Shown here piece by piece: positions 12,550 to 23,478 of a DNA stretch of 64,000 nucleotides. Origin of the DNA: Cladochytrium replicatum (taxonomy: Eukaryota; Chytridiomycota; Chytridiomycetes; Cladochytriales; Cladochytriaceae). A program made the translations under genes and the position numbers. Positions within the stretch are counted from its first letter, which is position 1. The number at the start of each line of letters is the position of its first letter. The stretch covers positions 165,001 through 229,000 of the forward strand of contig JAHLKD010000002.1 in assembly GCA_025526935.1 (NCBI GenBank), given 5' to 3'. The notes below the pieces were generated by a model. It worked only from the letters and a program-made list of their open reading frames with translations, was not told the origin of the DNA and ran no database searches.

Positions 12550-13370
12550 GTGTGCAATGTCTTCTGGTGCAATTAGTCCCATTGCCTCGCCTCGCACACT
12601 CGATTCAGATGTTCAATGGGGAAGCTCAAGCCGGAACTGTTTCTTTCGAACCCTCTCTCGACAAAGATTTTGCTCTCGTCTGCGCCTAACCTTGACAAAC
12701 CGGGCTGTGTCATTGAGCATGCGGAAAATCAGGATTTCACTGCGATGCTGACACTTACACCTCGGTTTGCGGTGGAACCGATTCGAAGCAAGGTCATTTT
12801 GTAGTTTACGCGCTGGATCAATCCATAGCGAAAAAGATTGCGCGGACTCGTGCTGCAATGCAGATGTTTTTGCGATCATTGCCACTATAGTATTCACTAT
12901 TTTTGTCGTTGGCCGCTGTTTCTAACCTCGGTTGAGTACACCAGGAAACTCTCACAAAAGCGACTGCGCATATGGACAAGATGGAAGCGAATCTTTGTGG
13001 AGGAACAGACGGACGCCTATCACTGACATCGGCACTTACCGGACGACGGAAAGATCTGCCTTCTCAAATCATTATTCTGACAGATGCAGAGTATGGAATG
13101 TGGATCAGATAGTTTCACTTACTTCCATCTGGAGAGAAGAGCGGGAAGACATTTGGCGGCGGCATTTATCCCACATGGTCTGCTTTCTCATTTCCAAAAT
13201 ACCAACTTCAGCAACAGCTGCAGCTGAGTCAGCAGATGGCTTCCCCGCAAACAACATGAATTTGGCCCGGAAAGCTACTCTTCTCAGCAAAATCGGCACC
13301 TTCAGAAAAGTGTACGTGGAACTTGACAGACCAGAGCTGCGCACACGGTTTATCAGACACCTATGATGGT
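12550..13370 (+). pseudogene. Decayed VIT/von Willebrand A domain protein gene
   Basis: Successive pieces of one VIT-VWA protein can be read, but in changing frames: SPIASPRTLDSDVQWG (frame of 12518), then VSFEPSLDKDFALV (frame of 12477), then APNLDKPGCVIEHAENQDFT and RFAVEPIRSKVIL (frame of 12616). After a stop comes IAKKIARTRAAMQMFLRSLP, then LTSVEYTRKLS, then LTGRRKDLPSQIIILTD and WNVDQ. The order matches VWA5-like proteins (end of the VIT domain into the VWA domain), but the MIDAS DxSxS site is degraded. At least four frame changes and in-frame stops in about 600 bp cannot be explained by introns of normal size. Neighbouring genes are intact, so this is decay rather than poor sequence. 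Confidence 0.75.
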
Positions 13371-13502
13371 TCTTTACAGAATCCGACGAGCTAACGAATC
13401 TCCTTTCGGTGATGAGACTTCCTCAAAGGGAACCGTCAAACCAAAAAATCAAAAATGCTAGAGAGAAGCGTCGAAATTCAGGTGTGCAGGAATGAGCTTG
13501 GA

Positions 13503-13694
13503 CTACAGCATTGTTGGTGACTGCAACGAGGTGTTGAGCTTGTGAATTGGCGGATGTGTGGGGTTTGGTTGCCGAGAAGGCATTGACATATCTCGCCACT
13601 GACAGAACAGAGCAGACAAACAAGTTGAAATGGTAATGCTTACGTTGTGAATCAGTGATCGAGTGTAATCAGCATACGCGTACTTGTTGCTCAT
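13503..13694 (-). CDS. Possible very small gene of unknown function
   Basis: An ATG at 13694 opens a 63-codon frame to 13503. It contains a well-formed intron (GTAAGC donor, CTGTCAG acceptor, 45 nt) that is also open in frame, so the product could be 63 or 48 residues. The sequence is Pro/Ser/Asn-rich with no recognised domain. Support is only the open frame and splice-like sites. Confidence 0.2.
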   Translation of the reverse strand: MSNKYAYADYTRSLIHNVSITISTCLSALFCQWRDMSMPSRQPNPTHPPIHKLNTSLQSPTML

Positions 13695-13871
13695 TGTTTG
13701 GGTAAAAATGTAGTTTTCAATGGATCATGCAGAGCTTGTCGTTGGGTTTATTGTCTCCTGCCTTTAGCTTTCGAGCTGTTGTTTGCTTTGCTGAGTGGTT
13801 TCTTTTCAGACATTCATATTCCGTGTATCGTAAAATATAATCCCGTTAAGTTGTATGGTTTGCCTGTGGGA

Positions 13872-14404
13872 TCACGAAATACAGGTTGTTGAAGGAAGTA
13901 AAACGATGGACTCAGTTACAGCGAACTGACATCTGTCCCCGCTAGGCGCAGTGGCAACAGCGCTCCTGTATCGATCGTAATTATGGTAGTTCCAGTGAGC
14001 TGAAAGCTAGATGTACTCACACGGCAAAAAACTGTCCGGTGCTAACATAAGGTGCAGATACTTGGATTGTCAGAGGATTTCCAAGTAAGGTTGAATAGCT
14101 AGAGGCTACTAGAGGATTCTGGCCGACAGGAACTCCGTCATTGTTCCCACCGACAAACTCAAATTAATAGTGAGAAAGAGTTTCCATTTTTGCGGCAGTT
14201 GTTCCTTACGTAAACGTTCTCGAAAATCAACCCAGCGCCTTCATCGCTGTTTGCAACTGACAACTGGAGTTGACCACCGCTACTTATAATTTGGGGACCA
14301 TTTTGAGGCTGTAGGATGTATGAGCTGCACCCGAGACTTTGCTGTTCAGATCTTTTTGGGAAACTGGCTATTGTGAGAACGAGGATGATAAGGCGAAACA
14401 TCAT
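13872..14404 (-). CDS. Small secreted protein, tandem paralog A
   Basis: Three exons (14404-14210, 14157-14021, 13965-13872) give 141 residues. A classic signal peptide starts at the ATG at 14404 (MMFRLIILVLTIASFP), followed by a core SYILQPQNGPQIISSGGQLQLS and a tail with a lone Cys in GDRCQFAVTES. The same core, exon count and intron phases (0 and 2) occur in the gene at 14945-15458, so the two are a tandem duplication. I do not recognise the family; it looks like a compact beta-rich secreted or wall-associated domain. Confidence 0.65.
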
Positions 14405-14944
14405 TTGCTTCTGAATCGATCTTTCAAACAAACTGTACTTTAAGAAGTCAACGGTCAGCACATGTCATGATGGTTAAAAACAGCAAAGAATGACTCCCTT
14501 TCTATTCCAATCAAAAAGGTGGTTTTGGTTACACTTCCATTCATTTGTTTTTTGTCCATTGAGCCAAGAAACTATTTTCTGTTGCTCGAGATAGCTCGGA
14601 TGTCTTTGGATCTGTTGCCAATCTGCCCCAAATATCAACATAAGCTCTCCTGTTCTGCTCATTTTTCTGAACTGCAAAGAATCTTGATGAAAATACGGAC
14701 TATTTGCTACCAAAATCGAGCAATCTCCGTTGAGGCTCTCACCAAATACACAAGGACATCGCAGAATCATCTTGTTTAATGGACCGATTCGACCACCCAG
14801 CGAGAATTTCAGAACAGTGTTCAGGGCTGTGTGAGTGCGAATTTACTTCTCGGTGTTAGCGGTCCCAACTTGAAGACGTGGAGAGCTAGTCTAACATCAT
14901 TTAGAACATTTCTTAAAAATGAGAAGCAGTGATCCGACGCAACA

Positions 14945-15458
14945 TCAACACCCTGGTCCAATAACAACTGGCTCCGTGACATAGAATGGACACTTCGCTC
15001 CGTTAGGTGCAATCATGTTAGCAGATCTATTGGTAAATCTTTCAATATTAAGCTGTAGAGTGGGTAGAAGCTCACTCACACGACTACAAATTGTGGGGGA
15101 TTGATCGAAGGAGTGGTGACCTGGAGAGTGAGCAAATTTCCGTTGATCGATGGACTGATCTGTGCTGCCGGCATGACGTTGGCATTATTATTTACTGCCA
15201 CAAACTACCGACTCGTGAGATATCGATTCAAGGGACTCAAAACGGGCTTACATTGACACTGCTAACATAAAAACTTCCAGGCGATGGGTTTTGACTCGTG
15301 CTTAAAGATGGTCCCACGAAGGAAAGCTGGAGCTGACTTCCACTCCTTATAATCTGAGGCCCATCCTGAGGTTGTAGGACATACGCATTGCATCCTTGCT
15401 GGTGCGACCCTCGTGGAAACGACGCTAAGGCAACTAGAACGAGCAGTAGTAGAGACAT
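14945..15458 (-). CDS. Small secreted protein, tandem paralog B
   Basis: Three exons (15458-15252, 15204-15080, 15026-14945) give 137 residues. Residues 1-20 are a strong signal peptide (MSLLLLVLVALASFPRGS). The core NAYVLQPQDGPQIIRSGSQLQLS matches paralog A closely, then the sequences diverge through a Ser/Asn/Pro-rich middle and end with NGAKCPFYVTEPVVIGPGC, which adds one Cys pair relative to the middle of A. Introns fall at the same places and phases as in A. It is divergently placed from lysyl-tRNA synthetase, whose first ATG is about 215 bp away. Confidence 0.68.
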
Positions 15459-15672
15459 GTCGACTGAACCTGTTTGATGTTTTGATGTAAACTATTATTC
15501 ATTATAAAGCAATCTTTTAAAAAGGAATGATTAAGCTGTCTTTGGACCGCCCAATCAACCCCGAACATTAAGGGCAACAACCAAAATAAACTTGGACACA
15601 CAGATTACGGCGAGACAAGTTTTGATACCCATTAACAATGACAGTTTTCGTTGTGGCCGAGCATCCCAATCC

Positions 15673-17902
15673 ATGTTGCAAGCCAGTTTTAAACGACACA
15701 CCAGCTTTCCCTTGAAATTGGCACTACAGCAAACCCACGCAACCACATCGCTGCAATTGAAGCACCATTCTCCATACACTTGGAAACCCCCTAACATTCC
15801 CACTTCAACAGTAGTCGCGCCACTCCAACGCGTTGGGTTGCCTTCCCATCTTTTTTTTCGATCGTGGAATCAACCGAAGCACTTCAGTGCAAAGCCAGCA
15901 ATAAATCTCTTTCCGCAAAGTGTTGATCGAGTCACTGGAGAAACAGACGGAACAATGGTGGAGGATTCGCAAGTAAATTTGTTGAAAGATGAGGTGACTG
16001 GAGAAATGATTTCCAAGAGGTATTTTCAAAAGATAGTGCTCTAGTCATGACAAGTATGTGAGTCTAACTCTCTTACGTGTCTAACTTTAGCGAGTGGAAG
16101 AGGAGGCATAAGCAGAGGGAGAAGGATGCAAAGAAGTCTGCGGCCGCAGCGGCGGCACCACCTGCACCTGCAAAGGAGAAGGAAGCAATCGATGGGGGGG
16201 ACGATGAGGACATGGATCCGCGCTTTTACTTTGAAAATCGATCGAAGGCGATTTTGAAGTTAAAAGAGACGAATAAGCCCAACCCATACCCTCACAAGTT
16301 CCATGTCTCGATGTCGATTAGCGAGTTCATCGAAAAGTACTCCAGCATCGGTGCGGGAGAAAAGCTTGACGAGGAAGTGACTGTCGCAGGACGCCTGCAC
16401 AACATCCGTGTTTCTGGAGCGAAGCTGAAATTTTACGACCTTCACGGTGAGGGTCAGAAGGTGCAGATCATGGCAGCCGCACAGGACTCCCAGCGCGATT
16501 TTGCAGAGGTTCACGGCATTCTTCGACGTGGAGACATTGTCGGTGTGCGCGGTGTCCCTGGAAAGTCCAAGAAGGGCGAGCTTTCGATTTTCCCCAAGGA
16601 CGTCACACTGTTGACGCCGTGCTTGCAGATGCTTCCGAAGGCAAATTACGGTTTCAAGGACCAGGAACTCAGGTACCGCATGCGTTACCTCGATCTCATC
16701 ATGAACAACACCGTGCGGGACAAGTTTGTTACTCGTGCGCGCATCGTCACGTACCTCCGCCGATTTTTGGACGACCTTGGATTTTTGGAAGTCGAAACAC
16801 CGATGATGAACATGATTGCTGGAGGTGCAACTGCAAAGCCGTTCATCACACATCACAACGACTTGAAGCTCGACTTGTTCATGCGTGTTGCTCCGGAACT
16901 GTACCTGAAGATGTTGGTTGTGGGTGGATTAGATCGCGTGTACGAAGTCGGACGCCAGTTCCGTAACGAGAGTATCGACTTGACCCACAACCCCGAGTTC
17001 ACGAGTTGCGAGTTCTATATGGCGTACGCCGACGTCTATGACTTGATGGACATGACGGAGTCGTTGCTGTCGGGGATGGTGAAGCAGTTAACTGGCGGGT
17101 ACAAGGTTAAGTACCACCCGCAGGGACAGGGAGAAGATAAGCCCGTGATGGAGCTTGACTTCACCCCACCCTTCCGCCGCATCAAGATGATTCCTGAGCT
17201 TGAGAAGATTCTGGGGGTCAAGTTCCCTGATGCTGATGTGTTGGGTGAGGCCGAGGGGACCAAGTTCCTTTCTGAACTGTGCACCAAGCAAGGTGTAGAG
17301 TGCAGTGCGCCCCGCACCGCGGCACGACTACTGGACAAGCTTGTCGGAGAGTACCTAGAAAGTCAATGCATTAGGTGAGCGGTCATGCGAAAATTTTCTT
17401 TCGAATAGGTGTTGACCCATTGTTAGCCCCACCTTCATCTGCGAGCACCCTCAGTTCATGTCGCCGTTGGCGAAGTACCACCGCTCTACTGCGGGTTTGT
17501 GCGAGCGATTCGAGTGTTTCGTTGCCACGAAGGAGATTTGCAACGCATACACAGAGTTGAATGATCCGTTCGACCAGCGTGACCGCTTTGAACAACAGGC
17601 GAAGGACAAGGATGCTGGTGACGATGAAGCACAAGCCATTGATGAAAACTTTATCAAGTCACTCGAATACGGTCTTCCTCCAACAGGAGGATGGGGTAAG
17701 GGTATTAATTTAGACTTCCGATACGTGTATAATTCTCCGTTTTACGCAGGTATGGGCATTGACCGTCTTACAATGTTCCTCACGGATTCGAACAATATGA
17801 AGGAAGTAATTCTCTTCCCAGGTACATGACAGCGAAACTTTGTTTCAATTGAACTCAACTGACTTCCATTTTTCAGCGATGAAGCCCGAGGAGAATCCAT
17901 AG
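15673..17902 (+). CDS. Lysyl-tRNA synthetase (class II), possibly dual-targeted
   Basis: Five exons (15673-16019, 16091-17374, 17427-17695, 17750-17821, 17877-17902) give 665 residues from the first ATG. The protein charges tRNA-Lys. It has the Lys-rich N-terminal helix ([15 protein letters not shown]), an OB-fold anticodon-binding domain ([12 protein letters not shown]), class II motif 1 region ([12 protein letters not shown]...VETPMM), motif 2 ([13 protein letters not shown]...FTSCEFY) and motif 3 ([11 protein letters not shown]). Between 15673 and 15955 the frame encodes a long leader rich in Ser, Pro, His and basic residues and poor in acids, then a second ATG at 15955 begins [10 protein letters not shown], the usual cytosolic N-terminus. 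One gene could therefore supply both mitochondria and cytosol through two start codons. Confidence 0.95.
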
Positions 17903-18527
17903 ACGACTACCAGGTCGCCCGGGCACCAACACCCAGCGCACGTTGTTTGTTTTTGGTTTATTTTTTCCAGATTTCAAATAAATCACAAGTTGTATCAGCA
18001 CTGCCTCCCATTACCGCCACCCACCAGCCGAACTTCCAACCCGTCCCCAGTGCTGCGAACTCCTGCACTACTACTCGCTTGTTTCGGAATTGACCCGGTT
18101 GTGAGCATCGTTCCGTGCGGTTTCCTCCAGACATTCCACATTGAAGTCGAACATCCACGTGCACTGTGGTTTATTTTTGGCTCATCGTGTTCGCCCACTT
18201 TACTCCCGCGCATCGGTTTCCCGCGGAATACATCAATGGATTTTGAGCTTGAGGTTTTCGCCAATATTCCCTCCTGCTCCAGTGCCACGGCTTTCTACTT
18301 CTTCTACAACATCCCCAGACCGCCCTTTTGTCCCTGTATAATAATACCGTGTGGGATCAGTTGCTGAGTGAACTTATTTCGAAAGAAAAGGCTTCGATCA
18401 GATTAAAAGTTTCGACTCGTTTTGCTGGATTTTGTGATTTTCCCACCACCAAGACGCCCGCTGAACATCAAACGACACCGCCTGCACCCAAATACGCTCG
18501 AAGCACACACATTATCATCAGCGAAAA
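17903..18527 (+). other. Intergenic stretch, no gene seen
   Basis: Holds the 3' end of lysyl-tRNA synthetase (AATAAA-like hexamer near 17977) and the upstream region of MAF1. Open frames on both strands are unconvincing and have no recognisable protein pattern. Confidence 0.4.
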
Positions 18528-19693
18528 ATGAAATACCTCGAGTACTCTACTATTGAGGAATTGAACCAGGCTCTTGCCTGCGTGGATATGGGAGAGTTTC
18601 GTCTCTTTGGGAGATTGGAGGCTTACTCATGTGAGTTCTCTCTGCAACCACTCCACACATTGTTTTGGAAATGCTTCACACAAACAAAATCCTATTGCGT
18701 CGTTCGCTTGTGGTTTCTCTGAAGAGCAGTGATCAATGCGGTTCAAAATTGGAACTCCTTTCCTTCCGCTTGTCACTTATGAACTTTGTCTGCCACGATA
18801 TTTATTCATGCATCCTCTTTTACCCGCATGTGAATTACAGGCAAAAACTCTGGGGACGACAGGAAACTTCGGAATCACCTGGAGACAAAGTACCTTGAAG
18901 TTGGAGACGAGTTGAGTGCATCGTTGGGCACATCACCTGAGATGGCGCTTTCACCGTCGTCACCTTTCGGTCCACTATCACAATCAACTTCGAGAAAAAC
19001 CATGTTCTACCTTCTGGCCACGCTTAATGCAGCATACCCGGACTATGATTTCAGGTACGGCTCCCTTTTCATCGAACTTTGCTGTTGGATTTATGTTGCG
19101 ACACCAGTGACGTCAAACCCGAATACTTCCACCGAATTCCTGGGATTGGGATGGCGGCAAATTTTGTGAACACGGCGTTGTTCAACCTTGGAAACGATAG
19201 CTTTGCGAAGAACGCAGGCGGGAAGATATGGGAGACAGTGGACGAGGTTGTGAAATGTGAAGAATGCGAGATTTATCAGTTCCAACCTGATCGTGGCAGT
19301 GAGCCCGATGCTGACGATGGAAATCTGTGAGTTTCACCAGGATTGTATTTTGAAATGCTTTCTAACCCATGATTACCAAGGTGGTCATTCTACTTTTTGT
19401 TTTTCAATCGCAAATTGAAGCGGGTGCTGCTCCTCACATGCAGAGCCGTGAAGTAAGTTGCAGACTGTTTTTCTGCTTCCTTTTCGCTGATGCAAACTCT
19501 TATAAAATATCCAGCTTCATGTCACCCGTCCAGATTGGCATTGACGAGGTTGACTATGTGGACGATGGAGGCATGGAGATTGACGACGACTACAGACGGT
19601 TTGTGAAATTATCAATAGCACCTGAACTGTTTCCCTGATGACGTTGATAGGAACTCTTACGATCAGTTCACCATGCACAACATTGAAGTTTAA
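18528..19693 (+). CDS. MAF1: MAF1, repressor of RNA polymerase III
   Basis: Six exons (18528-18630, 18841-19054, 19108-19326, 19381-19452, 19515-19598, 19651-19693) give 244 residues. The A box begins at the ATG (MKYLEYSTIEELNQAL...FRLFGRLEAYSCK). The B/C boxes follow as RKTMFYLLATLNAAYPDYDF, then NTALFNLGN, the acidic ECEIYQFQPD, and WSFYFLFFNRKLKRVLLLTCRAV. MAF1 binds the Pol III clamp and Brf1 and shuts tRNA and 5S synthesis down under stress or TORC1 inhibition; phosphorylation in the variable linker (here the SPEMALSPSSPFGPLS stretch, with several SP sites) controls its nuclear entry. The C-terminal acidic tail is typical. First intron is 210 nt, longer than others here. Confidence 0.95.
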
Positions 19694-20475
19694 ATTGTTT
19701 TTTCTGCCCCATTTGTTCCAACTATTCCAATCATGAGTAATTGCGTTTTTATGTTCTGTTCCTTTTTCCAACGTGTATCAGTTCACTTATTTTCTTTTGG
19801 TTGCTTAACACTGACGACTTGAGTGAGATTTCTTGCCTTTCCAACCCATCCAATGGTTTTCTCCCTGCGTTTTTATTGTTATTTTTTATATATTTTCGGT
19901 ATCCATGTTCTCGACTCGTGTGAAACGCCGCTTCCGACCTTTTAAAGCTTCCAGATCCAACATCTCACTATCCTTCCCCTTTCTTCATTTTCACCTATGG
20001 AGCCGAATGCCAGATCATTCCTTGCTGTAATGAAAGGAGAGTGGATTCGTGTTGGAAACTATCCAGATTCAGATGAGCACCCAAGAAGATCAAGAGCTTC
20101 TCCGGATCTGAGTCCATTTCTGCTCGAGCCCGCTCGCGTTCCACAGCACAACATTGTCTAGCTTGCTCTCCCTTCAATCTTGATGTATGAGCTAATTGCC
20201 TACGCCCACAAACTCGCAACAAAAAGCTGTAATGTCCCACTACTGCCTGCGTTTCGCATGCACCCGGCGGGGCAATCGGGACACAATCATTGGCCACCCG
20301 CAACCGCACAATCACAACCGCCACTCTCGCAATCGACACCACTGTCAAGACCGTCCACTCCTGCCCCTCAAACAATCCTCTCCGTCAGAGCACATCCCGT
20401 GGTAGTTTGTCTGGCCACAAGTTAGAGAGCTTATGTCTTCGTCACTATTAGGTAATATCACAATCAGAAACATCA
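19694..20475 (+). other. Intergenic stretch, one doubtful ORF
   Basis: Contains the MAF1 3' region (T-rich to about 19980) and a Pro/Ser/Gln-rich ORF from the ATG at 20183 to 20425 of about 80 codons without a recognised pattern. No RNA gene was seen. Confidence 0.3.
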
Positions 20476-20728
20476 TCACACCCAACTCCAATACGGTAAT
20501 ACCACCCCTCCCCAGTGTACATGGCTCTTCTCCAACTCCCCTCCCCTGACTCCCAAGACAAACAAATCAAGAACAACTACTGCGAGGTTCTTGATGCTAT
20601 TTTCGCAGAAAAGGGCAGACTGATCACTTACCTTGTACATATGCAAATAAAGCCGTAAAATGCGGTGGCAACAAGAATCCAGGTTGGACAAATGCAAGAA
20701 CAAAAATGAAAGCCCAATTGGTAAACAT
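20476..20728 (-). CDS. Possible small membrane protein
   Basis: A two-exon model (20728-20632, 20579-20476) gives 66 residues. The donor (GTAAGTGATC) and acceptor (CTCGCAG) are good and the join keeps the frame. The N-terminal half is strongly hydrophobic (TNWAFIFVLAFVQPGFLLPP, then FTALFAYVQVVVLDLFVLGV), consistent with one or two membrane spans; the rest is short and polar. No family recognised. The neighbouring frame is also open, so this is tentative. Confidence 0.3.
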
Positions 20729-20930
20729 CAAAGAACAACATTGTGGAAATCATGGCCAATGGTCTTGTTTTCGTTCAGTGATTGCTTTTCAGCGCATTGT
20801 AATTGCCCGTTTCTTTGCACAATCTTCGGAGGCAGCCTACATCCGATCGAGCCATCAAGTCTCAGGTTAAATTTTCAGAGACAATCAAATAAGCCAATGC
20901 GGACTGAGAATTAGCAAAATAGGCTGTCAA

Positions 20931-21052
20931 ACAGTCAAAACAACTTTTGACTTTATCAGATTTCAAAGAGATGGCAGAGTGGAGAGAAGGACAGTCAAAA
21001 CAACTTTTGACTTTATCAGATTTCAAAGAGATGGCAGAGTGGAGAGAAGGAC
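20931..21052 (+). repeat. Exact 60-bp tandem duplication
   Basis: The unit starting ACAGTCAAAACAACTTTTGA occurs at 20931-20990 and again, identical, at 20991-21050, with two more bases of a third copy. It lies at the left end of the dispersed repeat copy described next. Confidence 0.95.
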
Positions 21053-21900
21053 GGATTGGACTCTGAAGAAATGAACACTGTACAGAAACTGATTTGGGCT
21101 AACCCACCTATCAATTTGTGATTGCTAAGTGATTGTTAAATGTATTTTTGTACATCTTTATGACTGATTGTTAATATCATACTGTCCACGCAGAAACAAA
21201 GTGTTTATGGGAATAACTTTGCCTAACTCAAGCTATGTCACTACAAAGCAAAAGAGGACAGGGTCAGGGTCTGGTATGTGTTTCAACAACTTCGGGTCTG
21301 GGAATACTGCTGCTATCCACAGTGACCCCTCAGGTGGATGGAAATATCCACCTGACATACAGGTTTTAGCCAGTTTGAGTCTACGACCGGGACCGGACCC
21401 ACACCCGCTGTACCTTAGTATGTGGCTATAGAGCTACCAAAGAAAACACGGAATTGCCAACTTGCTTTCAGCACACCGCCTTCACACTGCAGCTGTTATG
21501 AACTCTGTTTGTCCACTGCATTCATCACGAATATCTTCAGGGCTTGATGTACCAGAATGTCCTTTGCTGATAGGAAGGAGAACTTGCCAAGCACTCCATA
21601 AGATAAGTGTTGGCGGCTGTTTGCTGCTGTTATGAACTCCGTTTGTCCACTGCATTCACTACGAATATCATTCAGGGCTTGGTGAACCAGCTTGCTGTAA
21701 GATTTGTATAGAGGCAAAGATTGAAGAATAAATCTTGGCCCGCATTCATCATCATGGCTTGTCTGACAGTTGCTGATGAAGTGTCCTGAGTTGTAGCTGC
21801 GAACCCTTTGTACATTCAATACCAAAGTTGTATGTCTGAAGCAGCACAGAGTCCATCTATAAGCAAATAGTCAGCATCCATGCAAGTACCACATTCCACC
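20931..21900. repeat. Dispersed repeat, copy 1 (two blocks, B then inverted A)
   Basis: Block B (about 21060-21430) resembles 38730-39100 in the same direction: both carry CTGATTTGGGCT, then CCACCTATCAA and a later G-rich part with TTCGGGTCTGGG. Block A (about 21480-21900) resembles 37310-37600 on the opposite strand: TCATCAGCAACTGTC, GAATGCGG and AGCAAGCT appear in both. Inside block A a segment with TATGAACTC and GTTTGTCCACTGCATTCA is itself repeated (about 21494 and 21630). No intact protein is encoded. It looks like remains of a mobile element rearranged by inversion. Confidence 0.7.
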
Positions 21901-21909
21901 ATTTTGGTT

Positions 21910-23230
21910 TGAAATTTTGCTTCTTCCACTTCAGAACCCGATTCCAAAGGTGTTTTCCAGGTGCAGTCAACAATTCTGCTCATGGCTCTGTTTCAACTGA
22001 TGGTACAGATGGTTGCAATGCTCACTCTTTGTACTTTGAGGCATGGAATGAATATTGCTAATGTGGAATCAAGAGGCGGAAGCTGTGGCTGGGAGGAGCG
22101 GACACCAAAGAGTTGGTGGAATGGGGTCGAGCGGCTATCAGAATCTGTAAAGGCGGTTGTGGAGTTACTCCTGACAATCCAGAACATGGCATAGTGGGGA
22201 ATGGTTAAGTGCAAGATGAAGGGCTGGCTGGTGTGTTGGAATTTCCTCCTTGGGGGTTTCATACAATAGGACTTCTGTTGAAGGGGGATTGTTCAAGGCT
22301 AACTCTTGTTGGGTATGGGATCTACCTCATTGACCGCTATCTTGTATTAGAGAAACAATCAATAAATGGCTTGCTAGTGTTAGGAAAGTGTTATATCATA
22401 CGTTCCTTAACTATCCTGCTAAGGCGCAAAGCCTACAACCCACATTATCAACATTCTTTTAGTGCCCAGTGAGGGCTTGACAGGGTCTGCCATGAGTCAA
22501 ATTGTTTATTTATTTGTCAAATCTTATTTGCACTTATTTGCGCGAGTCAAAACGCCACAAAGGCTTGGGCAAATATTTGTCGAATATTGTTTCTCGGGAA
22601 ATGTTTCCAGACTCCCCACAACATTAATACTCTTACACTCCTGATTCCCCCTTAAACAGTGCGTGCTGGAACTGCGACTTTCATTCATTATTAATAAATT
22701 TTGGTTAGTTCTTTGATTTTTTTAACAATATTATTATTTATTTTGCACATACAATGCATAACCAAAAACAACAGCAAAAGGGCCCTACAAGATGGTCATG
22801 GACCAGCACATAGGGAAGCGCGCACAGCATAAGGAAAAGCAACAAAGCAAAACAGAGAAAGTAAACTCAACCCTGTGGCTACTTGTCAGGTACTGCTAAG
22901 GTGCCAAAAAAAGGTGAGTAATAAAAATGAAAAACGAAAAACGTTAAAGATCCACAAATGCAGGGCCAAAGAGGGAGTCTGGAGGAGAAACTTCCAATTG
23001 CAGACCCATACAGTGAAGCCAAATCTTATGAAGACAACGAAAAACAAGATACCACGGTACAAAATTTTCTGGATTGACAATGCGAAGTGATGCAGAAAAA
23101 TCAACACAGATTGGTGGAGTGTGATGCTACACAGCTCCCTCCGATTAATTTTAATTCCACTAGCCTTTTGCTATGCATTTTTAGGCCGCATCACTGGGAA
23201 TAGAGCCGTCCATCAGAACTAGCCTTTTGC
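21910..23230. other. AT-rich non-coding stretch, probable old element debris
   Basis: Short open frames at 21961-22472 on the plus strand have no recognisable pattern. 22700-23110 is AT-rich with no convincing gene. This stretch separates the dispersed repeat from the dehydrogenase fragment. Confidence 0.35.
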
Positions 23231-23271
23231 GCTGGTACCATTCCATATCCATGTCATTTTTTTGTGTAGCA

Positions 23272-23472
23272 CGTTCTCGGTATTAAAATGTTGAGCGGCT
23301 CTCCACTCTTAACAAATTTATCCGCGGCTGCCTTTGTCTGCTTCAGGTCCGATAAGTCCAACTGCATGAACTCCACTTTGGCGTACGGAATCTCCTTCTT
23401 GACCTCGTCGATCGCGGGCTGGGCACGAGCGGGGTTTCGCGCGGCGAGATACACCTTTGCGCCGGAAGGCTA
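23272..23472 (-). pseudogene. Fragment of a short-chain dehydrogenase/reductase gene
   Basis: The minus strand reads GAKVYLAARNPARAQPAIDEV, then AKVEFMQLDLSDLKQTKAAA and EPLNIL. This is the second beta-strand through the LDLSDL cofactor loop of a classical SDR Rossmann fold, normally followed by NNAG. It stops there, without the NNAG motif or the catalytic Ser-Tyr-Lys, and lacks the N-terminal TGxxxGIG glycine motif. The piece is about 65 residues of a normal 250-300. No exon carrying the rest is visible nearby, so it is a truncated relic or a misplaced piece. Confidence 0.7.
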
Positions 23473-23478
23473 CCTTCT

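Noticed and set aside
14474-14770. Minus-strand ATG-led frame of 98 codons between the secreted paralogs
   Set aside because: No signal peptide, no similarity to the neighbours and a plus-strand frame of equal length; judged chance.
16260-16856. Long minus-strand open frame inside lysyl-tRNA synthetase
   Set aside because: It is the antisense shadow of a strongly conserved coding exon and has no protein pattern of its own.
18328-18531. ORF just upstream of MAF1
   Set aside because: No ATG of good context or recognised pattern; likely the MAF1 leader.
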